A DNA stretch of 5,265 nucleotides. Source: a bacterium. GTDB lineage: Bacteria > Desulfobacterota > DSWW01. The notes under the pieces were generated by a model, which saw only the letters and a program-made list of their open reading frames with translations, was not told the DNA's origin and did no database searches. Shown here one piece after another: positions 1-5,229 of the stretch; the stretch's first letter is position 1, and each line of letters opens with the position of its first letter. The position numbers and the translations under genes were made by a program. The stretch spans positions 1 to 5,265 of the forward strand of contig JAUWSZ010000244.1 in assembly GCA_030609865.1 (NCBI GenBank), in the 5' to 3' direction.

Positions 1-21
1 ATGGCACCCTCCGACCCCGAA

Positions 22-1095
22 TCATTTCGCTTCTATCAGGCCCTTTTCTCCTGCCGCCTTCAGAAGTCCTTCTATCCAGTAGTCATAAAGCTGAAAAGAG
101 TTCTTGACGCCAGGGGTCCCCCCAACGTAGAGGGAAACGATCACCGCTGCGGCATCTACTCTGCCGGCGACGGTCCGGATCTTTTGCTCATCGAAGTAGT
201 TGGCTGCGAGGAGAATTTTGACGTCCCGGTTGCGCATAAGCTCCACGAGTTCCGTCACATGTCTAGCTGAAGGCGGTATTCCGGGCTTCGGTTCCACAGT
301 ACCGACCTCCTCCATTCCAAACAGCTTCAAAAAATAGATCCAGTTCTTGTGATAGGTAACGATCGGAGTCCCGCGAAGCGGCAACATCTTCTTCATCCAT
401 CCACCGAGATAGCCGAGCAATGGCTTGCCGCGAAACTCCTGTTTTTCGAGGAAAGGGACGAGCGTGTCCTTTTCGGCCATGCTGCAGAGCGTGTCGCCTC
501 CAAGCATCTGCACCAGTTCTGTTCCGAAAAGCTGTTTGTCAAATTGATCCAACAGCCTGTTCAAATTCTCCAGGTAGATTTCCTTTCCCTCAGGATCGTT
601 CTTGACAAGCCCGACGTATATGTTTCGTGCAACCGTCTTCATGTTGATCGGACTGCAGTTTATATGAGGATTTCCATAGATATGAACACCCCCTTCGGAT
701 CTGGATTTCACAAGAGGTTTTTCCAGCAAGTGTATGCCATGGGCTACTGCAACATAGCCGGCTTGACCGCTTCTGATCTTCTCGTTTCCCGATTTGTCCA
801 CAACGGTGGAAAGCCAGAGTTCAAGATCGAGGCCGGTTGAAAGGAGAACATCCGCCCTTTGGACCATACTGACGAAAGACGGCTTGGGCCGAATGAAATG
901 AGCGTCCTGGTCGCCCTGAACAATCGTTTTGACCGTAACCCGTTCGCCGCCGATCGATTGGGCAATTGCCCCGTAGTCGGGTAACGTGGCAACCACGTCC
1001 AGGGGGTGCATTTCTCTTGACACGGCCTCATCGGAATGCGCGAAGGCATAAAACGAAAGTAACAAGACGAACAGAATCTGAAAATACCTTTGCAT
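22..1095 (-). CDS. ZnuA/TroA-family metal ABC transporter substrate-binding protein
   Basis: A 357-residue periplasmic solute-binding protein of the cluster A-I (SBP_bac_9, ZnuA/TroA) family, which captures Zn2+ or Mn2+ and passes it to an inner-membrane ABC transporter. Residues 1-19 form a signal peptide with probable cleavage after the FYAFA stretch; there is no lipobox cysteine. The family's metal-binding histidines are visible: H66 in GDQDAHFIRPKPS, H144 in YGNPHINCSPIN and H249 in VTYHKNWIYFLKLFG. The second lobe ends with ANYFDEQKI (298-306), YVGGTPGV (323-330) and YDYWIEGLL. The usual fourth ligand, an Asp/Glu in the last lobe (LDP-type motif), is not obvious. The long His-rich loop of typical ZnuA is reduced to scattered His near 119-138. 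Start chosen at ATG 1095, with GAGGAG 8 nt upstream. It lies 23 nt downstream of the porin-like gene, so it is almost certainly co-transcribed. Zinc is the likelier substrate because of the porin and the operator-like site, but the metal is not proven. Confidence 0.9.
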   Translation of the reverse strand: MQRYFQILFVLLLSFYAFAHSDEAVSREMHPLDVVATLPDYGAIAQSIGGERVTVKTIVQGDQDAHFIRPKPSFVSMVQRADVLLSTGLDLELWLSTVVDKSGNEKIRSGQAGYVAVAHGIHLLEKPLVKSRSEGGVHIYGNPHINCSPINMKTVARNIYVGLVKNDPEGKEIYLENLNRLLDQFDKQLFGTELVQMLGGDTLCSMAEKDTLVPFLEKQEFRGKPLLGYLGGWMKKMLPLRGTPIVTYHKNWIYFLKLFGMEEVGTVEPKPGIPPSARHVTELVELMRNRDVKILLAANYFDEQKIRTVAGRVDAAAVIVSLYVGGTPGVKNSFQLYDYWIEGLLKAAGEKGLIEAK

Positions 1096-1118
1096 TTCAC
1101 CATCTCCTCAAACAGCAT

Positions 1119-2531
1119 CTAATAACGTTCGTGCTTATGGGGTCCCGCGGCGAAATTCAACTGCAAAGTTGCCGCATCCACAGCCTCTCCCATCCCGTGA
1201 CCGTCCGAATGCTCATACTCGAAGCGCAGCCTCACCCACGGGCTTTGATACCAGGTCACATAAGGCGTTACGCCCCATCGACACACGCCACTACTCGTAT
1301 AGGCCAATGGCGCGAGGGACAAACCGGGAAGTGCAGCGTAGTCTTTTGTGTCCGGCTCATAATAATCACCCCGGACGCCGATGACCCACCGTCGAGACAA
1401 TTTGCCCTGTACATAGCTATAGATGCCCCAAGCGTTCAACGTATCGTTTCCGGAGCCGTCCGGAGCCAGAATATTCCTGTAGAGAACGTATGCTTCGCTC
1501 CTCCATTCTATGTTGCGGTACCGCATCCGTTCCGTAGGTTCCCACAACAGGCACAAATCCGCCCCGAACACCCAAGTGCTGAGAGTATCCTTTGCCTGTT
1601 GTACAGAATCGCCGGGCAAAACATCCCATTCATCATTCCAGCCGACAAGCCCTGTAAGACCCCATTCCAGGTAGGTGTCTTTGGTGAGGTCGCGATAGTT
1701 CTTATAGTGAAGAAGCGTGGCGGGGAGACTCACAAAATTTCCAGAAAAGAGCCTTTTGTTCTCACCGTTGGTGACCTGCAGCGTGACTTCCTGAATACTG
1801 CTCCCGAAAGGCGGTAGCGTATAGTCAAGGGAAATCCCCGTCTGGTTGAGCCCCCCCTCGCCGAAGATCTGCCTAAGTGCCAAAGGGAAGTCCAGTTGAT
1901 CGAGAGCGTGTTTGTGCCACCGGTTGACAACGCCGAACTGTTGACGGAATTTGCCCGCGGTCCCATTCAAGCCGCGAACAATCCCGAACCGCGTAAGATA
2001 GCCTTCGCCCAGTTCCGCTCCATGCTCATTCACGGGCACCGCGGCCTTGAACCGCGTGTATGGATCAAGGTACGCCTGAAAGTGAAGTCCCAGATTGCGA
2101 AAGACAAAATCAGAGTGTCCCACGCCATCCCGACATGTATATTGGTAGAACATATCCCCTGTAACGCTGATTTCCGGATTGAGGTCTTGCAGGCTGAGCC
2201 AGCCAGCCTGGAAGATGGTCTGTTTCGGCTCTTCCTCCACCTCCTCTTTGGCTGCATCGGCCTCTGCCTGTCTTCGCAGATCAGCAATCGTATCTTCCTC
2301 CGCTTTTTGCTCCTGTTCCCGGCTCAATGCCTGGAGTTTTTCATTGAGTTCCTGGATCTCGATCGCGTGCTGTCTTTCCATTTCCCGAACTCTTTTTTCC
2401 AGGTCCGATATCTGCTGTCTGATATCGGCCTGTGTGTCTTTATCAATTTCCTTTTCCTGGGCGAAACAGACATGGAAACGATTGAACAGTGTAAGGAACA
2501 AGAACAAGAAAACGATTCGTCTCGCTTGCAT
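1119..2531 (-). CDS. Coiled-coil outer-membrane porin-like protein (putative metal/zinc uptake)
   Basis: A 470-residue exported protein, probably an outer-membrane beta-barrel. Residues 1-24 are a signal peptide (MQARR, then a Phe/Leu-rich core, cleavage after VCFA before QEKE). Residues about 29-100 are a charged heptad-rich coiled coil (DLEKRVREMERQ, ELNEKLQAL), like the periplasmic N-terminal segment of trimeric porins. From about 117 (LNPEISVTGDMFYQY) onward there are alternating amphipathic strands with many aromatics, and the chain ends in HERY, an aromatic terminus typical of barrel proteins. The segment AGKFRQQFGVVNRWHKHALD (192-211) resembles the GKFR..FG..N..H.H signature I recall from proteins often named zinc-regulated outer-membrane receptors. 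No TonB box or plug is evident, so the TonB label does not fit. Start: the open frame extends to 2588, but ATG 2531 has AGGAGGT 6 nt upstream and puts the signal peptide at the N-terminus. It precedes the binding-protein gene by 23 nt. Family identity is from memory of motifs; substrate is inferred from context. Confidence 0.85.
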   Translation of the reverse strand: MQARRIVFLFLFLTLFNRFHVCFAQEKEIDKDTQADIRQQISDLEKRVREMERQHAIEIQELNEKLQALSREQEQKAEEDTIADLRRQAEADAAKEEVEEEPKQTIFQAGWLSLQDLNPEISVTGDMFYQYTCRDGVGHSDFVFRNLGLHFQAYLDPYTRFKAAVPVNEHGAELGEGYLTRFGIVRGLNGTAGKFRQQFGVVNRWHKHALDQLDFPLALRQIFGEGGLNQTGISLDYTLPPFGSSIQEVTLQVTNGENKRLFSGNFVSLPATLLHYKNYRDLTKDTYLEWGLTGLVGWNDEWDVLPGDSVQQAKDTLSTWVFGADLCLLWEPTERMRYRNIEWRSEAYVLYRNILAPDGSGNDTLNAWGIYSYVQGKLSRRWVIGVRGDYYEPDTKDYAALPGLSLAPLAYTSSGVCRWGVTPYVTWYQSPWVRLRFEYEHSDGHGMGEAVDAATLQLNFAAGPHKHERY

Positions 2532-2733
2532 CTCGAGACCTCCTATTCCCCTCAAGATCGATGTGTCCATCAACCTCTCCGGAAGCAAGCATGGTACGGA
2601 GGAAGCAAGTCACTTGTCGCGCCGCCCGGGACGAACATCGACGAAACAGCAGAAAGTCCCGCTGCCTCCGGAGACCACGAATCAGGAGTGTTCCCGGAGC
2701 AGTTCAGCATCGGCCCGAACAAGTGCTCGGATC
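2532..2733. other. Noncoding leader before the porin gene
   Basis: About 200 bases between the MITE-like element and the porin start codon. The porin Shine-Dalgarno (AGGAGGT on the minus strand, about 2538-2544) lies at its left end. The only other structure seen is a 9-bp direct repeat GGAAGCAAG (2581 and 2601) and a short CTCCGGAG palindrome (2666-2673). I found no convincing promoter, riboswitch or terminator here. If so, the porin and binding-protein genes depend on read-through from the upstream promoter near 3340, or on a promoter I do not recognise. Confidence 0.4.
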
Positions 2734-2736
2734 TAA

Positions 2737-2761
2737 GGGCCCGCGGAAAAATAATTTCACA
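2737..2761 (+). repeat. Left terminal inverted repeat of MITE-like element
   Basis: 25 bases starting GGGCCCGCGG, followed by an A/T-rich segment and ending TTTCACA. They match the reverse complement of 2926-2950 except for G2746. Direct TAA copies flank the pair on the outside. Confidence 0.8.
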
Positions 2762-2925
2762 GTGAGGGAGGCTAATTGTCTCATTTTGCGGGATGGGTTT
2801 CGCGCTCAGATTTGGGTCAGATTTGGTCGTGACGATTGAGCGAGGCCAGAGGAATAGCCTCAGCTATTTCGAAGGCCTTGCGATTGAGGAGCGGCCGAAG
2901 ATGACCCGAAGATGAGATGCGAGAA

Positions 2926-2950
2926 TGTGAAATTATTTTTTCGCGGGCCC
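2926..2950 (-). repeat. Right terminal inverted repeat of MITE-like element
   Basis: Reads TGTGAAATT, a run of T, then CGCGGGCCC on the plus strand. It is the inverted partner of 2737-2761 with one mismatch at 2941. The last base (C2950) also forms the third base of the TAG stop of the small membrane-protein gene. Confidence 0.8.
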
Positions 2951-3255
2951 TAAGGGGAAGACATGGGTGGAGCGCGGATGGGATAGGGGGAGGAGATGGA
3001 ACAAAGAACCCTTTGGTTTGAAAGAGAGAGACGCAAGAGGCAGATGAGTGCCAAGAAAGCGAAGGATACGACCGAGAGGAACACGGCGGCGACATGACAC
3101 ACGAAGGCACAGAGAGCGCACGTCCCCGTGTCGTTTCCGTGTGCATGTTCCCCGTAACAGTGAAAAAGGGAAACAACACCCGACCCGACAAGGAGCAGGA
3201 TCAAACAACAAAACGGAACGAGACTGGCCCGGGTGGCCCTGTTCAGGAATGACAT
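2950..3255 (-). CDS. Small two-helix membrane protein with Cys/His-rich loop
   Basis: A 101-residue hypothetical protein that I do not recognise. A hydrophobic helix at about 10-31 (LVPFCCLILLLVGSGVVSLF) leads into a loop at 32-54 rich in potential metal ligands: HCYGEHAHGNDTGTCALCAF followed by VCH, including a C-x-x-C pair (C46/C49), several His and an Asp. A second helix spans about 55-76. The tail from 77 is Ser/Pro-rich and ordinary-looking. It is the first gene after the palindrome-overlapped promoter and precedes the porin and binding-protein genes, so a role in metal sensing, handling or transport is a reasonable inference. The start is uncertain: ATG 3255 lies 12 nt from AGAGGA, and the adjacent TTG 3258 has better spacing (9 nt). 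The frame is open further upstream to 3378, but that lies beyond the predicted transcription start. The TAG stop straddles the MITE-like element boundary; without the element the flanking C would restore the same stop, so the gene need not be truncated. It could still be a chance open frame. Confidence 0.55.
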   Translation of the reverse strand: MSFLNRATRASLVPFCCLILLLVGSGVVSLFHCYGEHAHGNDTGTCALCAFVCHVAAVFLSVVSFAFLALICLLRLSLSNQRVLCSISSPYPIRAPPMSSP

Positions 3256-3338
3256 CAAGAGCGTTCGTCCTCTATCGCGCACCGTGGTGAAATGCTTCCG
3301 CTGTTCATACGAAGAAGCCCCACATCCAAGGTTGTGCC

Positions 3339-3367
3339 AGTATATTCGCTGCCGTGCCGGGATGCAA
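3339..3367 (-). promoter_or_regulatory. Sigma70-like promoter of the metal-uptake operon
   Basis: On the minus strand, TTGCAT (plus 3362-3367) and TATACT (plus 3339-3344) are separated by exactly 17 bp. The -10 matches the consensus at 5 of 6 positions and the -35 at only 3 of 6. Transcription would start near 3332, about 75 nt before the small membrane-protein gene. The weak -35 is overlapped by a palindrome, which suits a repressible promoter. Confidence 0.55.
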
Positions 3368-3377
3368 CCGGGTTGCA
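3363..3377. promoter_or_regulatory. 15-bp 7-1-7 palindrome, candidate Fur/Zur-type operator
   Basis: TGCAACC-G-GGTTGCA is a perfect inverted repeat with 7-bp arms around one central base, the architecture of many Fur-family (Fur, Zur, PerR) boxes. It overlaps the -35 of the leftward promoter, so a bound repressor would block RNA polymerase. Because the genes downstream encode a metal-binding protein and a porin, Zur is the leading candidate regulator. The half-site is not the AT-rich Zur consensus of enteric bacteria, so the assignment rests on position and symmetry. Confidence 0.55.
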
Positions 3378-3434
3378 CAGGCCACGCCCCCCAATCACGT
3401 TTCTTTCACCCCTACATCTTGGGCCTTTCTTTCG

Positions 3435-3464
3435 TTGACGCACAATTACCTTGTTCAGTATACT
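3435..3464 (+). promoter_or_regulatory. Sigma70-like promoter of the DUF2804 gene
   Basis: TTGACG (3435-3440; 5 of 6) and TATACT (3459-3464; 5 of 6) are separated by 18 bp. Transcription would start near 3471, leaving a short leader that contains the Shine-Dalgarno used by ATG 3489. It diverges from the leftward operon promoter, with 67 bp between the two -35 hexamers. Confidence 0.6.
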
Positions 3465-3488
3465 GCTCCCATGTCAGAGAGGTACTCC

Positions 3489-4505
3489 ATGAACAGGACG
3501 CCGTTGATCGTGAAGGGTTGCCCGCGCTTCGGCCTCTTCGACGAGCCGGTGGGTCCGATCTCTCCTGGCGACTTCGTCCCTCGGAATCCCATGGGTGGTC
3601 GTGCGGGCCTTCTCTCGCGGCGCTTCGGTTTCAAGCACTTCCAGTTCATGGGTGCGGTCAGCCCGGACCTTTTCGCGGCCTGCGCGATGGTCTGGACCGG
3701 CCTGGTGGCGAGTGCCTTCCTCTACGTCTTCGATCCCTCGAGCCGTCGCATGATCCGGCACGACTTCGAGGCGCTCCTGGGACGCGGCTTCGAATACAAT
3801 CCCGACCCCGACGATGGAGTCAGCCGCTTAGAGAAGGGTGGCAACCGCATCGAGATGCGGGCGGTCGCCGCAACGGGTAGAAAGCGACTGGTGGTCCAGC
3901 TCCGCGATGGTCTCGAAATCGATCTGGCCTTCGAGGACGCGCCGCCCTTCGAACCCATGCGGATCTGCACCCAGACCGGCGCGACGGGCTGGACCTACGC
4001 CCAGAAGGTCGCGGGAGTTCCCGCCGAGGGGCGGGTGCGCTGCGCCTGGGGCGACTTCGACCTGTCCGCCCTGAGCGCCCACGCGCACCACGACTTCACT
4101 GCCGGGTATCTGCGCCACGAGACCTGGTGGCACTGGGCCTGCCTGTCGGGCGTCGCTCCTGACGGTGCGCGGGTCGGCCTGAACCTCTCCTGCGGCGTGA
4201 ACGAGACCTCTTTCACCGAAAACTGCGTATGGCACGAGGGAAGGCTCATCAAGGTGGACGGCGCCGCCTTCCACTTCGACCCCGACGACCTCATGCGGCC
4301 GTGGGAGGTCCGCTCTTCCGATGGCAAGGTGGCCCTCAACTTTACACCGTTCGGCCGCTTCGCCACCCGGCGCAATCTCCTCGTCCTGGCCACGAACTTC
4401 AACCAGTTGTTCGGTCGCTTCGAAGGCATCTTGCCCAGCGGCAACGGCCCCATCGAAGTGCACGATCTGCTCGGCTTCACGGAACGCCAATTCGTGCGGT
4501 GGTAG
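3489..4505 (+). CDS. DUF2804 domain-containing protein
   Basis: A 338-residue protein whose whole length fits the DUF2804 family (usually about 320-350 residues), a conserved family of unknown function in bacteria and some eukaryotes. Recognisable features in order are an N-terminal RFGLFDEPVGP (13-23), FKHFQFMGAVSPD (48-60), the GWTYAQKVAGVPAEG core (167-181), HHDFTAG (200-206), RHETWWHWACLSG (209-221), VGLNLSCGVNETSFTENCVW (229-248) and FDPDDLMRPWEVRS (263-276). There is no signal peptide or clear transmembrane helix, so it is probably cytoplasmic. Start: ATG 3489 has AGAGAGG 6 nt upstream. ATG 3471 coincides with the predicted transcription start and lacks a ribosome site, and longer frames begin upstream of the promoter. 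The gene is noticeably richer in G+C, especially at third positions, than the operon to its left. It is transcribed away from that operon, and nothing ties it to metal uptake. The family call is from remembered motifs. Confidence 0.85.
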   Translation: MNRTPLIVKGCPRFGLFDEPVGPISPGDFVPRNPMGGRAGLLSRRFGFKHFQFMGAVSPDLFAACAMVWTGLVASAFLYVFDPSSRRMIRHDFEALLGRGFEYNPDPDDGVSRLEKGGNRIEMRAVAATGRKRLVVQLRDGLEIDLAFEDAPPFEPMRICTQTGATGWTYAQKVAGVPAEGRVRCAWGDFDLSALSAHAHHDFTAGYLRHETWWHWACLSGVAPDGARVGLNLSCGVNETSFTENCVWHEGRLIKVDGAAFHFDPDDLMRPWEVRSSDGKVALNFTPFGRFATRRNLLVLATNFNQLFGRFEGILPSGNGPIEVHDLLGFTERQFVRW

Positions 4506-4521
4506 AGAGCTGCCTTCTGGA

Positions 4522-4548
4522 TGATTTCATTCGGTTGTTTTGAAATCA
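4522..4548. other. Small inverted repeat between convergent genes
   Basis: TGATTTCA (4522-4529) and TGAAATCA (4541-4548) form an 8-bp stem with an 11-nt loop, between the ends of the DUF2804 gene and the toxin gene. The stem is AT-rich and no T-run follows on either strand, so it is at best a weak bidirectional terminator. Confidence 0.25.
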
Positions 4549-4599
4549 ACAAAGATTGGCGATGCCCAGGCGCGTTGATTGGCCGGCGCCAGGCAGTCG

Positions 4600-4860
4600 T
4601 CAAGATTGTTCGTGCGGTAATCCCCGTAACAAAGACACAAGGTACAGGGTATCCTCGTCCTCCTTGTAGACAAACCTTCTCTGCTGGCCCTGGACGGTGT
4701 AACGGACGCTACGAAGGTCTGCCAGCTCGCCCTTGAGCTTCTTGCCCTTTTTCGGGTCGCGGATCACTTGGCGGACGGTCCTTCTGAGGGCCTTGCGTTC
4801 CTCGTCGCTCCGGAGCTTCTCGCGTTGCTTTGCGAACTTCGCTGTCTCAAATGTCCGCAA
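4600..4860 (-). CDS. RelE/ParE-superfamily toxin of a type II toxin-antitoxin module
   Basis: An 86-residue basic protein with the RelE/ParE fold pattern: [16 protein letters not shown], helices rich in Lys/Arg to about residue 34, then [20 protein letters not shown] (35-54), [20 protein letters not shown] (61-80). The family acts either as a ribosome-dependent mRNA endonuclease (RelE, YafQ) or as a gyrase inhibitor (ParE). The RelE branch looks closer from the [11 protein letters not shown] core, and basic residues such as R53, R61, R62 and R79 could form the active surface. The start is TTG 4860, supported by GGAGGAG 7 nt upstream and by the family-typical N-terminus. The gene overlaps the end of the antitoxin gene by 14 bp, so translation is probably coupled. 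The stop at 4600-4602 faces the end of the DUF2804 gene. Confidence 0.85.
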   Translation of the reverse strand: MRTFETAKFAKQREKLRSDEERKALRRTVRQVIRDPKKGKKLKGELADLRSVRYTVQGQQRRFVYKEDEDTLYLVSLLRGLPHEQS

Positions 4861-5074
4861 CGTTCAACTCCTCCACGGCTCCGGTGTCTAGGTCGGCCCT
4901 GGCCTCCAGTATGTCCATGACTTCAGCCATGGTGAACTCTGGGGTGCTCAAGGCGGCCAGGCCGATCCGCACGGCGTGGCGCAGAGCATTGGAGAAGTCG
5001 CGGCCTTCCCTTGCGCCGAGTATGTCCAAGTCGCGGACGGTCGCGGGGTCCAGCATCACGGACTTTCGAATCAT
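4847..5074 (-). CDS. Ribbon-helix-helix antitoxin
   Basis: A 75-residue protein upstream of and overlapping the toxin gene. Residues 1-41 fit a ribbon-helix-helix DNA-binding fold: a short strand (IRKSVMLDP), helix A (ATVRDLDILGAREGR) and helix B (DFSNALRHAVRIGLAAL). The acidic tail from about 46 (FTMAEVMDILEARADLDTGA) is the expected toxin-neutralising segment. As in other such modules, it should bind and inhibit the toxin and repress the shared promoter. ATG 5074 has GGAGG 8 nt upstream. The exact family (CopG/ParD-like) cannot be settled by eye. Confidence 0.8.
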   Translation of the reverse strand: MIRKSVMLDPATVRDLDILGAREGRDFSNALRHAVRIGLAALSTPEFTMAEVMDILEARADLDTGAVEELNVADI

Positions 5075-5093
5075 GCTATGATCCTCCTATACA

Positions 5094-5110
5094 ATATGCG
5101 GATTACATAT
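5094..5110. promoter_or_regulatory. Possible antitoxin operator
   Basis: ATATG (5094-5098) and CATAT (5106-5110) form a short inverted repeat spaced by 7 bp, at the predicted transcription start of the toxin-antitoxin module. This is where an autoregulating ribbon-helix-helix protein would be expected to bind. The arms are short, so chance is a real alternative. Confidence 0.25.
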
Positions 5111-5113
5111 CAA

Positions 5114-5141
5114 ATACTACAGGAAAGAGGCACCGCGTCAA
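5114..5141 (-). promoter_or_regulatory. Putative promoter of the toxin-antitoxin module
   Basis: On the minus strand, TTGACG (plus 5136-5141) and TAGTAT (plus 5114-5119) are 16 bp apart, matching the consensus at 5 of 6 and 4 of 6 positions. Transcription would start near 5107, about 32 nt before the antitoxin start. Confidence 0.4.
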
Positions 5142-5183
5142 GGGAACGATTAAAAGGGAGGAACTCCAAACAGTCGTTTTCCG

Positions 5184-5229
5184 GCCTCTGTTTACCCCGA
5201 TGGCTCGATCCGCCGGGGCAAACAGAGGC
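5184..5229. repeat. Strong 16-bp inverted repeat (hairpin)
   Basis: GCCTCTGTTTACCCCG (5184-5199) is the inverse of 5214-5229 with one mismatch (A5194 against C5219), leaving a 14-nt loop. In minus-strand RNA this pair becomes G-U, so the stem would be unbroken there. Weaker pairing extends outward to about 5175 and 5237. There is no T-run on either side, so an ordinary intrinsic terminator is unlikely. It could be a REP-like palindrome, the end of a mobile element, or a structured RNA; I cannot choose. Confidence 0.6.

Larger units (their letters stand above)
2737..2950. mobile_element. MITE-like nonautonomous element, 214 bp
   Basis: Bounded by 25-bp terminal inverted repeats (2737-2761 and 2926-2950) that begin GGGCCCGCG and end ATAATTTCACA, matching at 24 of 25 positions (mismatch 2746/2941). 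TAA flanks both ends (2734-2736 and 2951-2953), as expected for a 3-bp target duplication; the left copy is preceded by C, making CTAA. There is no transposase gene inside, so it would be moved in trans. The interior holds an 11-bp near-perfect tandem repeat (TCAGATTTGGG/T, 2806-2827) and a short coding-like stretch on the minus strand. It sits between the small membrane-protein gene and the porin gene, inside the presumed operon. I cannot assign the repeats to a named IS family. A long paired RNA structure with another role is the alternative. Confidence 0.65.

Noticed and set aside
966..1817. Long plus-strand open frame (283 codons) opposite the porin and binding-protein genes
   Set aside because: It lies antisense to two well-supported genes, has no ribosome site of note and no recognisable domain; it is a by-product of their codon use.
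2532..2588. Longer N-terminus for the porin-like protein (start at 2588)
   Set aside because: It would place 19 residues before the signal peptide, while ATG 2531 has an excellent AGGAGGT ribosome site.
2581..2609. Direct repeat GGAAGCAAG (two copies 20 bp apart)
   Set aside because: Only 9 bp and two copies, with no further structure; not enough for a CRISPR, iteron or operator claim.
2532..2733. Cobalamin or other metal-related riboswitch in the porin leader
   Set aside because: I looked for the conserved B12-box-like and core segments on the minus strand and found no match.
1896..2765. Plus-strand open frame (289 codons) opposite the porin N-terminus
   Set aside because: It covers the signal peptide and coiled coil of the minus-strand gene and runs into the MITE-like repeat; hydrophobic content mirrors the opposite strand.
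2817..3191. Minus-strand frames of 92-124 codons overlapping the small membrane-protein gene
   Set aside because: They are Arg/Ser-rich out-of-frame readings that cross the MITE-like boundary; the 2950-3255 frame has the coherent helix-loop-helix pattern.
3828..4490. Minus-strand open frame (220 codons) inside the DUF2804 gene
   Set aside because: A shadow expected in GC-rich DNA; the plus strand carries conserved family motifs and a proper start.
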